A stretch of 64,000 nucleotides of DNA from Bradysia coprophila. Taxonomy: Eukaryota > Arthropoda > Insecta > Diptera > Sciaridae. A program made the position numbers and the translations under genes. This document shows, piece by piece, positions 25,166 to 38,000 of the stretch. The stretch is taken from assembly GCF_014529535.1 (NCBI RefSeq), contig NC_050735.1, forward strand, positions 868,001-932,000, given 5' to 3'. Under the pieces are notes generated by a model. The model saw nothing but the letters and a program-made list of their open reading frames with translations. It did not search any database and had not been told where the DNA came from. Position 1 is the stretch's first letter; every line of letters starts with the position of its first letter.

Positions 25166-25277
25166 TTTTGCGTTGCTCAGATCGACAATTATGCTGCATT
25201 TTCTTTTGTTTGGACTGTGGTGAAAATTCAATTACAATAGAAATTACAGCATGATTGTCCAGCTCAGCAACGCAAAA
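25166..25277. repeat. Hairpin MITE
   Basis: TTTTGCGTTGCTCAG plus CGACAATTATGCTG pairs with CAGCATGATTGTCCAG plus CTCAGCAACGCAAAA. The loop is about 50 nt. It has no coding capacity. Confidence 0.75.
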
Positions 25278-27738
25278 CAAACTGATCCTTTTTTCTCAGT
25301 CTAGGGCTGATCTTGAGGTGCAATTTACGATGAAAATGTGATGAAAATGTTCACAACGAGTTCAAATCAGGTGTAATGCTGTAATGCAACTGGAAGAATA
25401 ATTCAATTCAAGGTATTATTGCAAAGGAAAAATGTAAAAATCATTCAATTTTTGAAGGTCGGTTAACCGGTAAATGAAAAATTCCCGGGAAATGGTAAAC
25501 CGGTTAACCGGTTTTTCCCGGTTTTTAATTTCCCGGTTACATTCCCTAATCACAAAACACAAATAGACGATGAAAATGCATCTTGTGATTTACCCAGAGC
25601 CGATTTAATAAGTGAGTAAGTCTAATATAACTGGTGTTTTGGTGTCCCATTAATACCCTATAGCCTCATCACTGATTTTTAATTTTTAATTACACAAATT
25701 GTCCCCAAATTGTTCCGAGCGTCTGTTACAAGAATACAAACAAAATTTGTGTCTTTGTGAAATAGACCAACTTCGAGATCAACATCTTAATAAATTTTTC
25801 TTCAATATTTTAGCAGCTCGAAAACCTTGCCTTTTCTGAAATTAACCTATACCATTAAAAAACTCACATTCATTCACAAATTAGTCGTCATCAGCGTACT
25901 GACACTTAAATTTCATTCATTTTCATTTCTCTCATTCATAAAGTGATATAGAGGCCTAAAAACTATACCTATCACGGTATTCGTATGTAACAATATGAAT
26001 CGCATGGAATATTTAAACTTAAAATAACAGATTTATACGTGTTACGACCTAAAACAGTAATTTTATACATATAATTTGTCTGAGGCAATGTAACTGGTGC
26101 TGCGCTCAAATGAGTTTAGATTGCCAAATCATGTAAAGCACAGTACGAACGTGGTTCTAAATTTTTATTTTGACGAGTGGGATTATCTACAAAATTATAC
26201 ATTTTACATTTTACAATTAATTAATAATTTACTTGGCCAGTTATTATAAAAAACCTTACACTTGTCATAAGGTCAATGTTAACAAGACATATTTAATTCG
26301 GTACAAATATGAAAAGCAACACGCTCTACAATTTTTTTTCTTACTTCTGAGTCATAATTTTGTAAGCACCGCATTCAAGCTGTTCAAGTTCAAGTCAAAA
26401 TTTGTTTATTGATTTGATATTGCGCGGTAAAGTGCACTTTACATCACTGTCAAGTAAGTGAGTCATAATAGCACGAATTGAATATGTGCTTGAGTATATA
26501 TCTAACTGTGAAATTTTGTGAAACGAGTGCTTCAAAGGAGTGCTAACTCACTTATTTGGACAATTATATACCATGTTTTATCACATCAGCATTCGATACA
26601 GTTTAAATCATGACACTCACTGTCATTGCAATAATTGTAGTAACAACAGTTTATATGTCTGTTATAACAACATTCAAGTAAAACACATGTTGTAAGTCGT
26701 TACCATCCCAGGTACACACCTGTAACAATCATAGGTACCTGTAATGGTAAAGTATTTACAATCACGGTTACAATGGTGACATTATGTGTTTGTTACCGAA
26801 GTAGCTATCATACACAGCAAACTTAACTTACCGGGCTAATTTGATAATGTACCTACGGAAAAATTACTCCCCCTCGTGAGTAAGCAAAGTTTCCCGCAGA
26901 TGCGTAACGTACTATTCTCCATTTCAGTCATTTCTCTCAGGACGTCAGACTCAAGAAACGCCTAAAAACTCCATAAATGGCCAAAAAAATGTCTTCTAAT
27001 CCCAAATTTGCGATGATGATAAGCATATTTCGCAATGATATCGACTTTTTCAAATTAAAAACACTCTTTGTTGCTTGTTGCCTTTTAAGGTCGACCACTT
27101 TATTTGCTTTGTATGTGTATAATCTACTTGAAGATAAAAGATTACGTGATATGAGCTGCAATGAAATAATTACGGTCGAGTTGGCATGTAATATTAAATA
27201 TTCCAAATGCTAAATACATGTATCGAAATAGTGCATTACTTACCAATGGGGCAAATAATGGAAATGATACTTCTTGTGTGAAATTTACCGGGAAACACAT
27301 AAGAAGTACCATTTCCATCATATGCCCCATTGCCAAGTAAGGTATTGTATTTGAAAACTTGAGGTAAAGTTTTGGATCCGTGAAGTAAAGTTAACTTTAA
27401 CTCACGTTTTCATCTACGCCTCGATCGGCAAACTTCACACAAGAAGTACCATCTTTTGCCCCATTGGTAAGTAATGTACTATTATTCAAAAACTTGAGGT
27501 AAAGTTTGGCTCAGTGAAGTAAAGATAACTTTACTTTCTGTACAGTAATGTGCAGGTCAACTATTTTAATAAAAAAAGAATTGGAAAATATACTTTTCAT
27601 ATTTCGTGCACGTCCTTTGAAGCCTTCAAATCATTTACATAGCTCGGGATAAGAGTAAAAACTTAAAAAGTAAAAATGGACTTTACGTGTTACGGCATGT
27701 TTCATTTTCATTTACATTGCCTAATCACGTAAAGCATT

Positions 27739-27855
27739 GTACTTACGAGGTTCCAAGTTGTTATTTGACAAGTGGGGAATACAGCCCTCCCCTTCGGGTC
27801 GGGCTGTAACACCCCACTTATCAAATACACAACTTGGAACCTCGGAAGTAATATA
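27739..27855. repeat. Hairpin element with GC-rich loop, upstream of CYP9-like gene
   Basis: GAGGTTCCAAGTTGT and ACAACTTGGAACCTC pair perfectly. Inner CAAGTGGGG pairs with CCCCACTTA, and the loop ACAGCCCTCCCCTTCGGGTC also folds. A weaker relative is at about 26140-26180. Confidence 0.75.
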
Positions 27856-28028
27856 CTATTACAACTTTTTATCCCCAGTCTTAGCCTTTCTGGTATGCTG
27901 TAAATGGTTCTTTACACACAACAATAAGTAAAAATGGAATTTCATTTATCTAATAATCTCCGATTTTTTTACCATAACAACTATAAATAAAATCGACTAT
28001 AGTGTGGTCGCGACCGTCGTAGACCACA

Positions 28029-28035
28029 TATAAAT
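28029..28035 (+). promoter_or_regulatory. TATA box candidate of the CYP9-like gene
   Basis: TATAAAT lies 49 bp before the ATG at 28078. The implied 5' leader would be only about 15-20 nt, so the true start site may lie elsewhere. Confidence 0.4.
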
Positions 28036-28077
28036 TACATTCTGTTGTGAGTGGAAAATTTAACTCAATTCTTTAAA

Positions 28078-29795
28078 ATGGGTTTTCTACTTTGGAGTGC
28101 CATCGCGTTGGTTTTATACGCAATTTACAAATTCGTAACGCTGAACAATGATTACTTTCAAAAGCGAGGGATCGCCCACATGAAGCCAACGTTCTTTTTG
28201 GGGAATATGGGCCCTTTTCTTCTTCGCCTGCAGACGCCCTATGAGTTTGCAAACACTATGTACAGAATGTTTCCGCGACAAAAGTGAGTTTTTGGCATTG
28301 ATTTGGTTTGTAAGACGCACAAATGAATTTGTCATTGTTTTAAATGTAGAATAATTGGAATGTTCGACATGCGTAAACCGACTTATTGTCTACGAGATCC
28401 AGAATTACTGAAACAATTGGCAGTTAAGGACTTCGAACATTTCGAGGACCATCGGTCTTTCGTTGATGAAACAGTCGATGCTATGTTTGGGAACAGTTTA
28501 ATTATGTTGAAAGGGTCCAAATGGCGAGACATGAGAGCCACACTGTCGCCTGCGTTTACAGGAAGTAAAATGAGGCAAATGTTTGAATTGGTTGCCGAAT
28601 GTGCCGATGAAATGTCGGCCACACTCAAGAAGAAAGCGTCATCGAACGGTGGTGGCAACGTTGACTGTGAAATGAAGGAATTGTTTTCTAAGTACACTAA
28701 TGACGTAATCTCATCAGCGGCATTCGGTTACAAAGTCAATTCATTTGAAGATCCGAACAATGACTTTTACTTAGCTGGGAAAAAGTTTATGGAATTTAAT
28801 ACACCGTTGGCTGGTTTGAAATTCTTGTTAATGCAAGTGTTGCCGAGGGTTGCAAGACTGTTAGACATTAATTTCACCGATTCCAAAGTAATGAATTTTT
28901 TCCGTTCGATGGTTTTGGGAAACATAGAGACAAGGACGAAAAAAGGACTCTTTCGGCCAGACATGATCAATATTTTGATGAACGTTAAACGAGGAAAGTC
29001 CAACGACTCGAACACCGTCGAAGAAACCAATGCTGAAGGCTTTGCTACCGTACAAGAGTCAACAATCGGGAACAAAGTGGTTAAAAGAGTCTGGACAGAC
29101 GATGAACTTGTTGCGCAGTGTTTCATTTTCTTTTTGGCTGGGTTCGATACCAGCTCAACGCTATTGTCGTTCCTCACTCACGAGCTGACCGTCAATGCTG
29201 ATATTCAACAGAAACTTTACGACGAAGTACAACAAACATTCGAAAGTTTGAATGGAGAACGGTTAACGTATGATGTGTTGCAAAAGATGAAGTATATGGA
29301 TGCATGCATATCCGAAGCTCTGAGATACTGGCCACCTGCAGCAATGACAGATCGTCTTTGCGTCAAAGACTATAACTATGACGATGGACTGGTTGACTTC
29401 AAAATCGAGAAAGGAAAGTTCCTATTCATTCCAATTTACGGTCTGCATCATGACGAAAGGTATTGGAAAAATCCTGACGTTTTCGATACGGAAAGATTCA
29501 GCGACGAGAACAAACATACCATTAATACTGGTGCATACATTCCGTTCGGACTAGGGCCTAGAAATTGCATAGGTAATTTAAGCAGTGGTCAGTTCCGAAG
29601 TTCAAAATTTAAAAACATTTCTTTTCCGTAGGATCTCGATTCGCACTTATGGAAGCAAAAGCAGTCATTTTCTATTTGCTGTTAAACTTTAAGTTTGAAC
29701 CAAATGACCAGACGCAGATTCCGCTTAAACTTAAAAAAGCGCCATTCCTAATTTCCGAAAAAGGTGTAAACATTCAACTCAAACTACGGAAATAA
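28078..29795 (+). CDS. Cytochrome P450, CYP9-like
   Basis: Haem-thiolate monooxygenase of the CYP3 clan, probably oxidising xenobiotics or endogenous lipophiles at the ER membrane. Exons 28078-28283, 28350-29572 and 29632-29795, with introns of 66 and 59 bp, give an intact 530-residue protein, the usual CYP9 length. Seen: an N-terminal membrane anchor (LLWSAIALVLYAIY), C-helix WRDMR, I-helix AGFDTSS near residue 333, K-helix EALR near 391, an F-x-x-E-R-F block near 450, and the haem loop PFGLGPRNCIG near 466-476, split by intron 2. The start is the ATG in AAAATGG; an upstream GTG frame extension is not needed. AATAAA overlaps the stop codon (29791-29796). Every motif is present, so the gene looks functional. 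CYP9 rather than CYP6 is judged from length and the VNSFEDPNNDF-type region. Confidence 0.93.
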
Positions 29796-32087
29796 ATCGA
29801 AAAAAAACTTAATTCCGAGTGATGTGTTCGTAAGTTCGTATCTATCCAAAACTTTACCAAAATGTCTAGCAAACAAATATAAGGAGTATGGAAGCTGTTG
29901 TTAAGGAAAGCTTAAATAAGTTAAGATTTTAATCGAATGTGTTCTAAAGTGGCTAACCGCGGTGACACAATATCAGTACTATGAGTCATTCGTCAAAAAC
30001 TAAACTTTCGATAATGGGCTTGAGATAATGAAGATAAGAATCGATAAGACTGCATTAAACATTATGTGGTACGTACACACTTTTGACCTCAGTCGCAGGT
30101 GATCACAACTGTATCGAAGTGAAAGGTGCATGCATAGACTTATATTAAGGGACTTCCAACTTATTCAACTGCTATACATGATCAGAACCACTAGTGCCGA
30201 ACTGGGCGTATAGTGAAATCGTACAAGCGTAATGCTTCTTGGTTTTATCTATTGAAATTGCTGTATTGGCGCCTATCTCACATAATTTTGTGTTTTTAGA
30301 GTAAGATTTTGCTGCCATAGACTAAAATGCACAGTGTGCCATCAGTCAGTCCTGCCCTGAGAGCCACTCAAATTTCTTGTTTTCAAATTAGAAATTAATT
30401 TTATTGTCTGTAAGACATATCTAGTATATCTACACAGGAATGGTGAATAGAACACAAATTAAACATTTCAAGTATGACTTTCTCGACACTTCCTCCGAAC
30501 GTTAAGTCGATACTTTGGTTTTGCAAGCTTCCACAACATTTACCGACCGTTCCTCATCAACAGTGGTAACATCAGCGGCACGCCCAAAAATGATTCTGAT
30601 CACAATTAACTGGGTGTTGTCCTTCCAAGTATGAGCTAGAGTAGAACTCTAAAAATAAAATTTTGGACCTTCAACTAATCTGGAATAATGTCACCTATTT
30701 CTCTTTTAATCCAATCCAATGCACATTTAAGACAATACGATGGAATAATTCCACCGTTTCATCCTTGTCTTGTATATGCATTGGATTGAATTTAAAAGAG
30801 AAAGAGAGAGAGGTAATAGGTCACATTATTCCGGAACAGTTATACTAGGAAAGTTCGTCAACTCGAAGATCAACTAAGGAAATTAACGAGCAGAATTCAA
30901 AGCGTCCGTAATTACCACAATGTTAGAAAATTCCAGAAGAAGAAACATAACGAATGTGGTTGCCAAAAATTTCATCTCTGATCACCTTTAACGTAAATTT
31001 TGAACTAACACGGTTTTACACATAAAATCTCTTTGTCGGAAACAGTCACTAATTTATGATTAAACCGAACTTTTTTTGTGTTAATAAATAGTCCAGTAAA
31101 CACAAACGGCAAGTTAATCATGCTTGTGGTAGTTGAATCTGTTTTTTCTTGTTTGAAATGTTTGTGAATCCTTAGATGCAAAATCTTCTACTTCATTATA
31201 CTGAAACATTTTCCTAATATAAAGGAACAACATAACCAGACCCGACCGTTCGTCGTTGGCGATAACAGTCAATATCACCCTACTATAAATGTTAGTTGAA
31301 TGAACATTATTACCGAAGGCAACCGACCGGTAAGATCGACATCAGTTCGAATTATTATCACATTATCATTTCACTAAATGGATCACAAATGTCCAAAATA
31401 TGATTATGACGGGCGCATACATCGTTTTCATAGTAATTTTTTGGAATAAAACCGTGAAACGATTCGACCATTGGTGTCGAAGAGAAAAATGGGAGATTTA
31501 ATCAGGTTACGTGTCTCTTCTCTAATGTGGAAACTGATGAACTCTTTATAAATTTAAATTTTTCACAATATCTCACATCTCATCTTCTTGTGATGCTACT
31601 ACGTCGCTGCTCTTTTGTTAAAGCAGATTCCGTTACATGAGTTTCCTTCTCCATTCATTAGACTTCTAAAATTATTGTCTGCCACTGCCATGCACTCAAG
31701 TAGTAACTCACCCATAATAGACACCTTCAAAAGTGTAATTTTCGAAATGTCTCCTTCCAATTATCAGAGAAGGAGGAACCCAGTAACTTTGCAAATCTGA
31801 TCCACAGGGTCTGAAAGACAATGATTGACTATGTGAAATCGACTATCTAACCTCTGAATTTCCGTGACGTCAAAAACTAGAAATATTGGAAGCCATCAAG
31901 AGTACCAATCATGTGCAACAAAATCTCCATTTGACGACCGTCCAGGCAAAACACAGGCTAATTGTAACTCTATTGAAATTAGTTTATATTAAAGAAAAGC
32001 AGGAATTGAGCCTACAATAAGTATCAGTCGAAAACATAAGAAATAGAAAACCACAGTTTCCCGATTCACCCGCGCATACATAATGCT
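29796..32087. other. Spacer between CYP9-like gene and securin-like exon
   Basis: AT-rich, no coding exon seen. It contains one hairpin element (30677-30836). Confidence 0.5.
30677..30836. repeat. Hairpin MITE
   Basis: CTGGAATAATGTCACCTATT pairs with the complement of AGGTCACATTATTCCGGAAC. Inner TTTAATCCAATCCAATGCA pairs with TGCATTGGATTGAATTTAAA. The centre has paired GGAATAATTCC. Confidence 0.75.
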
Positions 32088-32632
32088 TTAGTGGGTACCG
32101 TCAAAGTTTTCGTCAGATAAGAAAGAATTGTTTAGAGGTGGAAGATCTAACTCTTCATCTGCGGTCTTACGTTGACAGTCCCAGACCGGATCGAAACTGA
32201 AAAAATTCCAACAATGTTCTGGTAACGGCATTGGTGACGGTGATGGTGGCGGTGATGATGGTGGTGATATTCCTGGTGAAGGAGGACTCATTCTCGGCGG
32301 ACTCATGAACAGCAAATCGAACTGATGATCGCTCAACAACTGCTTCCGGTTCCATATTCCCACCTCGTCCACGTTCTTCAAACAATTGATAGCGTGGCTG
32401 TTTGGCACGGGTGTCGAATCTATTGTCTCGTTGAACTGAATTGACGATTTGACTTTTGTTGTCGACGGTAGAAATAGCGCCTGTTGTTGTTTCGTTTTCT
32501 CGACCGTTCCATTCCTCATCGGAGTAATTACGTTCATGGAATTCTTTTTCACATCGTCCAGTGCCATTTTGGGTATGTCGGTGAATAGCGTTTTACGGGA
32601 CAAAGCGCTTTTGTTCTGCGGCGTGACAAAGC
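32088..32632 (-). CDS. Proline-rich protein, securin-like features (3' exon)
   Basis: A terminal exon of about 181 codons begins at 32632 after the acceptor-like GTTCGGTAG and ends at TAA/TAG 32088. The 5' exon or exons were not found. Reading from the N-side: TPQNKSALSRKTLFTDIPKM with an RxxL destruction-box-like RKTL, a basic Lys/Thr region, FDLLFMSPPRMSPPSPG followed by a Ser-Pro run, EHCWNFFSFDPV, and an acidic end DEELDLPPLNN. Animal securins (inhibitors of separase degraded by the APC/C) have this order: N-terminal destruction signals, basic middle, LF-x-SP-rich segment and acidic hydrophobic tail. That resemblance is by eye only. The dispersed element copy B starts 40 bp upstream of the exon (32673). 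Otherwise it is an uncharacterised proline-rich protein. Confidence 0.5.
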
Positions 32633-32672
32633 CTACCGAACAATGGTAACAATCGAAAGGTCATCGACCTAT

Positions 32673-33268
32673 GAAGGTTCGTCAGTCCGTATCTGATACG
32701 ATTGCATAACCGTTTCGAGAAAAACATAAATAAAACTGGTTTACAGGGTCGCAGATATCAAAACCCCTACTACACAAGCTACGAGCACATGCCACCCCTG
32801 ATACCTATTGGTATGTGGCGTTATCAAGTTAGAGTAACGAAAGGTTTGGACGAAGAAGTCTTCACGATCATCAGTTACTACGAAATCACAGCAAAGGGAA
32901 TCATAGAATTTTGAATGGGTGTTCGGAAAAGAATAGAAAAAGAAACTTTTGGCTGAGAATCGATTTATCACTATTGTCATTTTATACTCCCCATTGCCTT
33001 GGCGGGTCAGGGCGCAACAATATCATCCCTGTGTAAAATTCAGTATTAATAAGGATTAAGAAGCGTGGGGTCAAACAATCATTTCGAATTGAGAAATAAT
33101 ACCAAGACGTAAAATAAGTAAAAGGAGATAGTAATGACATCGATTAAATCATACTTTATCGGTGATCGGTCTTTATTATTTTTCACGTTCACTTTCAGTC
33201 GGTAAAATGAAATTTGCAGTCTATCAAAAATTATTTCCGATCGATCGAATTGAATCCCAACAAAGCTC
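32673..33268 (-). mobile_element. ~600-bp dispersed element, copy B (uninterrupted)
   Basis: Inverted relative to copy A (18585-20393) and colinear with its two outer parts. It begins GAAGGTTCGTCAGTCCGTAT and ends ATCCCAACAAAGCTC. It lacks the 1.2-kb insertion present in copy A, so it shows the unoccupied structure. It lies just upstream of the securin-like exon. Confidence 0.8.
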
Positions 33269-35075
33269 TCTATTTTAAAACAATTATCTTTTGATGCTGT
33301 CAAAATATCATCTTATTTCTTTGTTGGTAGAATCATACACTGTTGACTAATTTCTAATTTTACATGGAATTGAAAGCCCACGTTGTATTTTTACCTTATT
33401 AATTTAATGTTGATAGGTTGTTAGAGAGGTATTCGCTGCACCATTAGCTCCACTCATGTCAGCGCTGATAAATTAAAACTAGCCTCAGAGGTGGTATTTG
33501 GTCTGGTTAAATTTAAGTTAGGTTAATTTCAGGTTAGAACGCTGATAGGAACGTTTTTCTTCTTGCTAGTTGCATTTTATTTTCAAATTTCCGCTTGTTT
33601 TTGTAGAATTTACAAACTTTTCATGAGTACAAACAACGTAATTATAATTTTCGATTTAGTATACTAAATGTTAAAAGTTAACCTGTTACAGACGCAGCAA
33701 ACATTTGACCAGCATTATTATCTGGTCTACTACCACTTTTATCGATCAAAGTATGTTTATTGCTTGATTTCAAATCTTGTACTTCAAATTTTGTAACATG
33801 AATTTTACCATCGAGGGCCATATTACCCAGAGCATGTCATTATTTTTGTCGTCGCTATCGATAACAGGTGAATAGCCGTATGTGACAGGTTAAGACAAAG
33901 AACAATAATAATAGGGGTCAACCATTATGGTGCGTAAAATTCGTAAGTATGGCAGTTTCGTGATCTTTTAACATTTTTCCCATATATTTTACGTCAAAAC
34001 TCCACGAAATCGACTGTGAGCATAATGGTTTACCCCTAATGTGTGGAGAGGCTGTGAAATAGTATTTAGTATAACTGAAAGAGTTTATGTATACAAATAA
34101 ACCAAAATTTTAATGCTTCAGTGTTTTAATGTTTTTAATCAAAGAGTTTCACGATTCCCGATTACAATTGCCTCTAAAATACCTTTGGCAACAGCAGTAT
34201 TGCAGAAAGTACAAGAAAATTAATGGTAAATTGCATGTGTCATATCAACGCACGGGCTTCCTATCAGTGATGTCCTAGTAAAGTTCCATCAAACTCGACT
34301 GATGTAGGTGTGTGTCAGAAGATTAGTGAACAATAGATCACTAAAATGTCCGCTGGCGTGACGATCGACGGTTCGGTTTTGTGTGCAAACTAATGACAAC
34401 CAACTTTGCTTCTAAGGGAATTCCCCGTATTTAGTTCATTTACATTCATTTCAAAGAATTGGACGCACTCACTTATTTATTACTATGTGAAATTGTGAAG
34501 TTGGTTTCAATTAGTTTGCACACTTTTCCCCACCATTCCTCACGTTTCCGTCATCAGTTTCACCAAACGAAGAGATCTATATGTCCGGCGAGGGATTCTT
34601 TTGAAAACCTGCCTGCCGAAGTCGGGTAAATTAGATTGGTATTAGTCTTTAGAAGCCAAAACTACTGACAAAAAAATTCATCGATGCTTGCGTGGTGAGA
34701 GGTGATCAAAAACCGAGAACATGCACTTTTCTTACGGAATTTTCTTCGGGTACACGGTCGTGTGGGATATCATTGGAAAGGTAATTGCATGTACTTTCGG
34801 GACAAATAGGACCTAATGTGGTTAATGGGTATAGGAGCTCAGTCTTAAATTTGCACTTCAAAGACAGATTTCAGGTGCAGAGAAACCGCTAGAAGTTCGT
34901 CGAAATAGTCAAATTTTTACGCATATTTTCGACTGCTCATAACTCAAAGTGCGTGGGTGAATTTTAAACCCAATAAGACCCTGGTTTTCAGAGTTATTCA
35001 TGCTTTCAAAACGAACCTTACTCAATTTTAACATACTCAGGAATGGCTATATTCAACGTGATCACTGCACATCTT
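33269..35075. other. Spacer downstream of the CYP28-like gene
   Basis: No coding exon was seen; upstream exons of the securin-like gene may lie here on the minus strand. One short hairpin element (33911-34040) pairs ATAGGGGTCAACCATTATGG with CATAATGGTTTACCCCTAAT. Confidence 0.45.
33911..34040. repeat. Short inverted-repeat element
   Basis: Ends ATAGGGGTCAACCATTATGG and, reversed, ATTAGGGGTAAACCATTATG are matching inverted termini of about 20 bp around an AT-rich middle. Confidence 0.65.
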
Positions 35076-38000
35076 CTACAGAGCTCTCAAATTAAGCCAC
35101 AATCCACCAACTGGAACGAGCAGAAAGGCTTTAGGGTCAAGTACAAGAGGTTCCTGCGTTTTTGCATTTACAATGACTTCGATTTTTTTTAATATCTCTG
35201 CTACAGCTGCCTTCGACTGGGCCATTGCAAATCTCATTCCTGGAATGAAACGAAATTTTTGGCCCAATGAAATTATGTCAGACTGCTTAGGCAAAATATA
35301 ACTCACCGAAACATTGTCTGGGTCCATCTAAAAAGCCCAGAAAAGCTCCTTTGTCCTTGTATGCTTTCAATCCACCATTTTCTGAACTGAATCGGTCCGG
35401 ATTGAATACTTCCGGATTGGAATAGATTCGGTCATCGTGATGGAAACAGTACGTCGGTATTTGAACCACCATTCCTTTCTCAATCGGTACGGCATTACCC
35501 TCGTAATCGGTTAGATTCGTTGAGATTGTGCAAACTTTTGCTGCAATACCGTTAGGTGGATTTTTGCGCAACGTTTCTGATTTGAATTTTTTTTTTTTAG
35601 TATTTCGACGAACACATTTTTCTTTGGAATCTTTACCGTGGAAAACTTGATCCATGTATTTCATATCATTCAGAACGTCAAATTCGATGCGCCCATTTTT
35701 ACCGATATTGTCATAGATCTCCTTCCGTAATCTATTCTGAACCGATTTGTTTGCCGCCAAATAGTACAACATCTGAAAGGGTCAGATTGATATATTGTCC
35801 TTTTTACAGGCAAATCTACTTTTGTTACATGTGAAATTGTAATGCTGGACGTTTCGAAACCGTCTAGAAAAAAGGCATCCAAATAAATTTATATTTCCGA
35901 TCTCCCGAGTGATGATTAAAAAAAAGTGTCAGCTCCTAACGCCTTCATTTATCAAAATCATTATTTCAGGAGATCTACACAACTTCTCCTTACATAAAAG
36001 AAACGTTGTAGTGTGTGCCACCACATCAATGTCTGGCAAATTCTTTTTCTTTTTTAACTGCAACAAATAATTTAGATAGTCATTTCGTTCGATTTTTTGC
36101 TCTTCCCGCAATCTAATTGCGTCTTCCTTCAGTTTCGTGAAAAAGTCCTGTGTACCCTTTGTCACGAATGGCATTCGGTATATTTTCGCGATGAATGGAA
36201 ACATAAAAACTAGCAAAAAGTAGATGATAAACTTGGCATCCGGTTCGAATATGGTCGAGCCCGCTTTACGGATATCAGATTCCTCGTCCGAAAATGCCTT
36301 CGAATCGACACCGTAGATGCAACTTGCCACAACGTCAACGGCGTATTTTGCAGCTAGCTGAAAAAATCTTCGTTGGAATAATTCGGCAATCAATGACATT
36401 ATCTTATCGAGAACTGAGTACATCTTTTGCATCAAATCCATCCGGATGCTCCTTTTGAATTTCTTAATGGACGAATTTCGTCATTTTTATGCAGACTTCA
36501 TCAATATACGCATACATAGCCTTCAACTGTAAAGGTAAAAAAAATATTTAAAAGAAATTTATGACGTCCAGACTTTTTTTTTCAATTTTAGGACTACCTC
36601 ACCTTCTCTTTTCCAATTTTGTCTTAAAATTATATTAAATATTTTCAAAATTCCAATTACTTCTAGCTCATCTAGCTACACCTCTGCAGTTGTAAAAAAA
36701 AAGTTTGGTTTTAACGAGAACTTTTAGCGACTACTTCAGGCTATGGTCTTAAGTCTGAAGTGGTCGTTTAAAGTTCTCGTTAAAGTATAACGTTTTGTGA
36801 TTACTTCAGCCTTTCATTTTGATGTGATTTGTTTAGAGACCTCACTAATAGCCTTTTACGGCAAATAAAAAGTGCAGTATGTAGCCATATATGAAAGAGT
36901 GATGTATGCGACAAAGTTGAATATTCGTGGCACAAAAAAACGTGTGTTGGTAAGACTGAACTTGTGTGGTCTGGGGATAAACTAGCGCCATCTAGCGTTA
37001 TTTAATTATGAAATTTAACAAGGAACACTAGCTGAAAATCAGTGTGACCAACTGAGATTGGTTTTAGCATATGTTTTTCTTCTACATGTCGTATATATCT
37101 CTCATTCATATATGATGCAACACAAGTTTAAGAGCAATGGACTCTTTGTAGCATAGATTTAGGCGGAAAAATATTCGTTTTTTGATGATTTCTATGAAGG
37201 AAAATCTTTTTTTGAAAAAGTAAAACCATTAAAGCATGCAAAAATATGTTACTTTTAAAGGACAAATTGGTTTATCGGTGATAACTTGGAGAAACCTGTG
37301 CAGATAATGTAAATTTATGTAATTCCCTTGACTGTAAGTCAGGGTCTTATGCCGGAAAATACCCTAGAATGTTTGTATACCAAAGGTTGTATGAAATGTT
37401 ATGAAAAACGGAATTGTTTGTCCCAATATTTTGCTTGTATACACGATAACTTGAGTAATTATCAACCAATTACCAATTTTATTTTTTTAATCGACGCAGA
37501 ATTGAATTCCTGAGATTAAGTTCGAAGATGGGATATAGTTGGCTATCACGGTGATAGTCAGCTATCACAGTGATAGTAAGCTATCACGGTGATAGTCAGC
37601 TATCACGGTGATAGTCAGCTATCACAGTGATAGTCAGCTATCACAGTGATAGTTAGCTATCACAGTGATAGTCAGCTATCACAGTGATAGTCAGCTATCA
37701 CGGTGATAGTCAGCTATCACGGTGATAGTCAGCTATCACGGTGATAGTCAGCTATCACAGTGATAGTCAGCTATCACGGTGATAGTCAGCTATCACGGTG
37801 ATAGTCAGCTATCACGGTGATAGTCAGCTATCACGGTGATAGTCAGCTATCACGGTGATAGTCAGCTATCACGGTGATAGTCAGCTATCACGGTGATAGT
37901 CAGCTATCACGGTGATAGTCAGCTATCACGGTGATAGTCAGCTATCACGGTGATAGTCAGCTATCACGGTGATAGTCAGCTATCACGGTGATAGTCAGCA

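Larger units (their letters stand above)
16598..28028. other. 11-kb repeat-dominated spacer
   Basis: No gene could be supported on either strand. It contains a fold-back (17796-18100), the 18-bp array (18340-18478), a split element (18585-20393) with a nested insertion, hairpin elements (22024-22179, 25166-25277, 27739-27855), a tRNA-like box A/B pair (22416-22461) and a GACGTCAT repeat field (23258-24835). Near 27210-27500, blocks containing CCCCATTG and ACTTGAGGTAAAGTTT recur. The stretches 20.4-22.0 and 25.5-27.2 kb show no clear structure. Confidence 0.5.

Noticed and set aside
35864..35993. Apparent loss of the P450 I-helix region by stop codons
   Set aside because: Splicing T|GTAAGG to CTAG|AC joins FLL-Y-GFETSS in frame, so this is an ordinary intron.
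36422..36441. Apparent frameshift in the CYP28-like gene between exons 4 and 5
   Set aside because: A GT at 36421 and CAG at 36360-36358 define a 64-bp intron that restores the frame (DAKD then LAAKYAVDV).
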